Source: Borovskyia barvae
Lineage: Eukaryota; Euglenozoa; Kinetoplastea; Trypanosomatida; Trypanosomatidae
DNA: 64,000 nt
Assembly: GCA_030849085.1 (NCBI GenBank)
Contig: JASAOM010001130.1
Coordinates: forward strand, 248,001 to 312,000
Reading direction: 5' to 3'
Below, piece by piece: positions 59,753 through 64,000 of this stretch. The notes under the pieces were generated by a model that was not told the DNA's origin, did not search any database, and was given only the letters and a program-made list of their open reading frames with translations. How positions within the stretch are numbered: the first letter of the stretch is position 1; every line of letters starts with the position of its first letter. Both the position numbers and the translations under genes were made by a program.

Positions 59753-62152
59753 CTACATCTTCAACCTCTGCAACGGCACAGGCGTTGGGGGAAAATAGAA
59801 GAGGTTGCGAGACATTAGCTCTGAAAGTACTTCTCGGCCATTAGAGTCAGTGAGAAAGGCTGCCATGGTGCTACGATCTGGAGTAACCCGATGCTCTTTC
59901 ATGTAGCTGAGAACGTCATACACAGCCGCAGACTCGTGCGTCACGAGCGTCTTGATGATGCTGTCGTAACAACGCACGCTAAGAGCGACACAGCTTATGC
60001 AGGCTTGCTCAAATAGTTTCATAGCAGCATCAGCATCGTTACGGCGACGCGAAACCTCAAACAGAATCCAGTACACATCAGCGTTCGCCTCCAGCGTCGC
60101 GCTGCACTGAATCCTGCTAAAGAGTTGCTCTATAACCCCGTATTGCTCGTGGGCCAAGTAATACTCCATGAGTATAGTATAGGAACGAGTGTCAGCTGCA
60201 GGGAAAGAGTTGGAGCCTCCACCACCACTGGCGTCGTCCTCGCCACTCAGGCGGTCAAACCAGACTTGTATTCGCTCGTCATCGCGGGCGAGGAAAAAGG
60301 CGAGCACGGAATGATAGAATGCCACTGTAAGAATCGGGTGCTGCTGAAGCACCTCCTCTATATAAGCTACCACATCATCCGTGGCTGACAGCTTCGAGTG
60401 AGTGAGGGCGTCGAGGCGGATGCAGAACGTTGCTTCATTCGCTGCGGTCGTAGAGTAAGGCTGCACCATCGTGTTGTAGAGTTGTTCGGCGAACACAGCC
60501 TTGCCAGGCTTCGTTTGGGCGTACTGTAGAACGATGTTGCACGTTTCCGTGTCCGCCCAGGCCCCAGATGGGTGAATGCCCGACTCCATTTGCTCGTACT
60601 CTAAAAATACAGTCTCCCGTGCATCAACAGCGCACAGGACGCGCAGGTACGCATTCATGAGGGAGGTATCGATGAGAGCATCGAGGGCCTTCAGCTCTGC
60701 TATCAGCTCGTCTGCCCAGGTCAAGTCTTTGGATGCACAACAAACCTCCAGAAGAAGAAGCGCTAATACCTTAGTCAAAGATACGCCACTCTTGCGGAAG
60801 TCTGCACTCACATCCCTGGCTCTCGAAAAGTAGCCGTGGATGATACAGGCTCGGATCATCTGCCGCCAGGTCTCTAGATTCGGGCGAACCGCGTCACTTC
60901 GCAAATTTCCCACCTCACCCTCATCCTCAGCCTGTAACGCCTCTTCCAGGAGAACGCCAGCGTTCGGGTTCAGTTTCTCGCTTGAGGCATTCTTCGTCGT
61001 CCCTGCGGCCTGAGAGGGGATATAAGGGGCAACAGACGTGTTCGTCGAGGGGGTGGCCTCGTTGGCGTACGCGACCATCTCATTGTACACGACGAAAACC
61101 CGCTCGTCCTCGCAGACTACGAGAGTGCTGAGGGCCTTGTTGTACGTATACGTGTCCGGGTGCACGTGAATAGACCGCATCTCTTGTAGGAGCGTCATGA
61201 CCAGCTCTGCGATGGCGTGCAAGCCTGGGACCACTTGCGCCCGCGTGCGCCGCTCTTTAGCGTACGCGCCTATCCCACGCACGTAGTCCAATCTCTGCTC
61301 GCACACACTGATCAAGTAATTGTACGTCTCCACATCGGGGACAAGCCCTTTCTTCTTCATTTCTTCGGCTAATTGGAAGGCGCGATCGTAGTCGCTATGC
61401 CGGAACGCAGCCTTCAGGATGGTGTTGTAGCTTCGGTTCGTCGGCTTGATGTTCAGGGACAGCAACTCCTGGAAAACCCTCAGCGTCTCCGCGTACGGCG
61501 CCGACTCTACCATGACGCTCATGAGACAGTTGTACGTATTGACATCACGTGGGACATCCAGCATCTTCATTTCCTCCATGAGGAACGACGCCTGTGCGAC
61601 GTCACGCACCGCTGCACAGTACCCTAGTAAGGTGTTGTACACAGCTGTATCCGGCACTAGCCGGAACAGTTCACGCAGCTGCTGATGAAGAAGGAAGGCC
61701 TTTTTGTATTGGGCACTTCGCTCGCATGCACGGAAGAGCAGTACATAGGTGTCCATATTGGGCCGAACACTGCTGTTCTCCTTCAAGCCTTCATTCTTCA
61801 ACTCCTCGTAGAGGGTGAAAATGGAGCCATCCGTGAAGCGCACCACACGCTTCATTAGCAGATTGTACGTTTGGGTGTTGAAAGGGATCCCCTCCGCATG
61901 CATTCGGTGATGCACTCGAGCCACAAGCTGCCTCGAGTCTTCGTGCGGGTTCGGCTTTGAGAGAAGGTCATTGAAACTCGCTGTGTATGCCGCGCACGCC
62001 ATAACGATTTGATAGGTCTCGTCGTGATCATCGTTTGTCGTGGTGCGGGCCACGTGCACCGCCGCCGTCCCCGAAGCCTGCACGAAGCGTTCCTCGGTGC
62101 CGCCCTTTCGGTGAATGACTAGCTCAGCCGGGGGCCGCTTGGTTAGAAACAT
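59753..62152 (-). CDS. Pentatricopeptide repeat (PPR) protein
   Basis: The 799-residue product contains tandem PPR motifs of about 35 residues. Clear ones read VYNTLLGYC, TYNCLMSVM, SYNTILKAAF and TYNYLISVC, each followed by a helix such as AFQLAEEMKKKGLVPD; a second cluster lies in the last third. PPR proteins bind single-stranded RNA, and in trypanosomatids most act in the mitochondrion, in RNA maturation, editing-linked polyadenylation or the ribosome. The N-terminus (MFLTKRPPAELVIHRKGG) is basic and could be a targeting sequence, but this is not certain. The exact partner cannot be named. The start ATG lies 17 bases after a predicted acceptor. Confidence 0.9.
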   Translation of the reverse strand: MFLTKRPPAELVIHRKGGTEERFVQASGTAAVHVARTTTNDDHDETYQIVMACAAYTASFNDLLSKPNPHEDSRQLVARVHHRMHAEGIPFNTQTYNLLMKRVVRFTDGSIFTLYEELKNEGLKENSSVRPNMDTYVLLFRACERSAQYKKAFLLHQQLRELFRLVPDTAVYNTLLGYCAAVRDVAQASFLMEEMKMLDVPRDVNTYNCLMSVMVESAPYAETLRVFQELLSLNIKPTNRSYNTILKAAFRHSDYDRAFQLAEEMKKKGLVPDVETYNYLISVCEQRLDYVRGIGAYAKERRTRAQVVPGLHAIAELVMTLLQEMRSIHVHPDTYTYNKALSTLVVCEDERVFVVYNEMVAYANEATPSTNTSVAPYIPSQAAGTTKNASSEKLNPNAGVLLEEALQAEDEGEVGNLRSDAVRPNLETWRQMIRACIIHGYFSRARDVSADFRKSGVSLTKVLALLLLEVCCASKDLTWADELIAELKALDALIDTSLMNAYLRVLCAVDARETVFLEYEQMESGIHPSGAWADTETCNIVLQYAQTKPGKAVFAEQLYNTMVQPYSTTAANEATFCIRLDALTHSKLSATDDVVAYIEEVLQQHPILTVAFYHSVLAFFLARDDERIQVWFDRLSGEDDASGGGGSNSFPAADTRSYTILMEYYLAHEQYGVIEQLFSRIQCSATLEANADVYWILFEVSRRRNDADAAMKLFEQACISCVALSVRCYDSIIKTLVTHESAAVYDVLSYMKEHRVTPDRSTMAAFLTDSNGREVLSELMSRNLFYFPPTPVPLQRLKM

Positions 62153-62191
62153 GTGGCCAGACCCTCTCGCTCAAGAAAAAAAAAGAAAAAG
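62153..62191 (-). promoter_or_regulatory. Predicted trans-splice acceptor of the PPR gene
   Basis: On the coding strand a nearly pure T tract (TTTTTCTTTTTTTTTCTTG) is followed by its first AG at 62170-62171, leaving a 17-base leader. Confidence 0.7.
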
Positions 62192-63757
62192 TCTGTGGGA
62201 GATAATCAGCTGTGGTCACCTGCAGGCAAACAGAAATCGTAAAAAAAAGGTCTGCGAGGAGTCTCACAGGTCCTCTCCGGCAGGATATGATCGGAAGAGG
62301 TGAAAGCGGAATAAAAGAAGCTAATGATAGAGCCACCCTTTCAGCTCTATCCTTTCCCTCCTGCACGCTGTTTTTGGTGAAGGAATCCACTCCACCCCGT
62401 CGCAGTTTTTCCTCTTTGGGCGGCTATTCTGACTGATGTGTCTCGGGCAGACCTCCGCACGTTCACGAGAAGCTGCTTCGACCAAGTATCCCAGCAGCCT
62501 AGATGAGAATAGATCAACAAGAGCACAGGATAATTCTGAGGAAGTTGAAGTTCATTACAGTCAGAAAGCTCACGCTGTTTCATCAGCGTCCCTGGTGACG
62601 TATTGCGGGCATTTGATGTAGTTGAGAGGGGGGGAGAAGAGTTCAGTAAAGCCCTTCATCACACACACCACCTCCCTCACCGCTCCAACACTTCCCACAC
62701 TATCCATCAGGTTCATCGTGTCGCACTATTGAAGGCGATCCATGTTCCTCTTCCCCTACCCAATCAACCAGCGAAGGCCTCAGGATGGCGCGCTGAACGC
62801 GCCGCACTAATTGACAAATGAAGACAGCCTCGTAGGGAGAAAAGTGGAGGGGGAGAAGAAATATACTCGCCTAATCGGAGTGTGAGGGGTAGCCCCTTCT
62901 GAGGCTGCCCGCTAAACCCGAAGGAGCCCCTCGTAACCAACATCAACGCGTATGGGCTCAGCTAGCTGCATATTCAGTTTTCATTTCGTTCTTCCAACCC
63001 CTTTCGATCGTGCATCAGGGTGTTGGATAGCATGCACCACTACAAAAATATAGACGTGTATTTCGAATAGGGTGCACAAAAATGCACCCCGTCACAGACA
63101 CACTGGAGTTCCTTTACGCACTCAGAGGAGTCAGCCATCGCAGCTCCTCAACCACCGCAACTTCAGTGCCTCCTCGGCACCGCGCCAACGTACACATTTG
63201 CGAACTCATTTCAGCACCGGCCGGATGTTAACCCGTCATTCCAGTTCTTCGAAAGGGAGCAGAACAGCAACGGATGCCACCGTGATACGCCTTGTTTGAC
63301 ACTGGACAGTGAAGCTAACGAGTCAATGTAGAAAGGAGGGGAGGCCAGCGACATGAAGATTCAATCAAACAGCACTGCCTCACATTGAAGTCTTCGCAGG
63401 TTTCGACGCCCCTTCAACGCCTGAGGAGGATCAAGCAAGAGGGAGAAGCTGGAGGTGGGAGGGGAGCGAAAAATATGTGGCCAACGTTATCGCTACGTTA
63501 CCGCGGTTGTGAGCAATGAAATTGGACAAGATGCAAACGCGAACAGGCCCCCCCTTTTTTGTGTAATGCGCCTGCAGGAACGACCTCGAAGAAGTGGAAG
63601 TGCTCTTCGCATGGAGCATCCCCCCCCACCTCCAACCCGTCTCATCCCTCTACTTTGCCCCTTTGATGCGCGAGACGACGAGCGCACTGCCTTTCTCTCC
63701 CCCCCCCTCACACACAGTACCGGCACCGGCGACGATGGCAGTTCTCCGTCGTAGCGG
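62153..63757. other. Gap between RPN12 and the PPR gene
   Basis: This 1.6 kb is the RPN12 3' untranslated region plus the PPR leader. No credible gene; small frames on both strands look like chance. Confidence 0.5.
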
Positions 63758-64000
63758 TTATACAATATTTTGCAGATCCGCCACGAAGTGGACGTGCTGC
63801 TCAATCATATCCATGAAAGGAATCTCCTTCTTCATGGCTTCCTCTTCGCGGATGAAAGTGAAATGCGACTCATTAGGTGACAGTGTCCACTGTCGCGCAG
63901 CACCGATCTCACGCACCTTTTCTTCGGTGTCGAGCATCAGAATGCGCTGGGCTGCCGCGATGGACACTTTTGTGTAGGATTCTGGTATGCAGTTTGCGAC
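63758..64000 (-). CDS. RPN12: 26S proteasome lid subunit RPN12, C-terminal part (cut by window edge)
   Basis: Only the last 80 residues are in the window; the reading frame continues past the right edge. The visible part reads as the C-terminus of RPN12/PSMD8: AAAQRILMLDTEEKVREIG corresponds to the EATRILFFNTPKKMTDYA region, and RQWTLSPNESHFTF corresponds to RGWVLGPNNYYSF. It ends with the usual short helix before the stop (QHVHFVADLQNIV). RPN12 is part of the lid of the regulatory particle that feeds ubiquitinated proteins into the proteasome. The start is not visible. Confidence 0.85.
   Translation of the reverse strand, partial: VANCIPESYTKVSIAAAQRILMLDTEEKVREIGAARQWTLSPNESHFTFIREEEAMKKEIPFMDMIEQHVHFVADLQNIV

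Noticed and set aside
1-64000. Mobile elements, viral remnants and CRISPR arrays
   Set aside because: I looked for reverse transcriptase, transposase and integrase motifs, long terminal or direct repeats and spaced repeat arrays, and saw none.

Overview
The window looks like nuclear DNA of a flagellated kinetoplastid, most likely a trypanosomatid. Every well-supported gene (18, one of them cut by the window edge) lies on the minus strand. None needs an intron. Gaps of about 0.8-3.9 kb separate them, and several starts are preceded on the coding strand by a C/T-rich tract and then the first AG, as expected for spliced-leader trans-splicing of a polycistronic transcript running toward position 1. 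The standard genetic code fits. The genus cannot be decided. No tRNA, rRNA, transposon, retroelement or CRISPR array was recognised.

In transcription order (right to left) the cluster encodes: the C-terminus of proteasome lid subunit RPN12; a pentatricopeptide (PPR) protein; a coiled-coil protein of unknown role; an ArfGAP; BBSome subunit BBS9; a USP10/Ubp3-like deubiquitinase; two tandem CRAL-TRIO (Sec14-like) proteins; RNA polymerase II subunit RPB7; a divergent protein kinase; a peptide deformylase; a Wss1-like WLM metalloprotease with a RanBP2 zinc finger; a coiled-coil protein; a PPPDE (DeSI-like) isopeptidase with a helical C-terminal half; CPSF160; a LicD-family protein; and a tandem pair of capping-enzyme-like proteins. 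Four weaker small-gene candidates lie in the gaps (21292-21657, 34016-34315, 34672-34947, 42364-42747).

Most genes are unrelated housekeeping functions, as is normal for such clusters. Two places look like local duplications: the CRAL-TRIO pair (39150-44775) and the capping-like pair (263-8454). The capping-like pair is the most interesting part. Both proteins start with a PAM2-like poly(A)-binding-protein motif, followed by a long low-complexity region, a P-loop NTPase domain and a guanylyltransferase fold. One copy keeps all visible nucleotidyl-transfer motifs; the other has lost the catalytic lysine motif and motifs V and VI. This suggests an active enzyme paired with a dead paralogue, both tethered to poly(A)-binding protein.

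The gaps are rich in (TA)n microsatellites and in long C runs on the transcribed-sense strand. Several long open frames there come only from these repeats. Some apparent gene starts are GTG or TTG codons; starts were moved to the first in-frame ATG wherever this applied.
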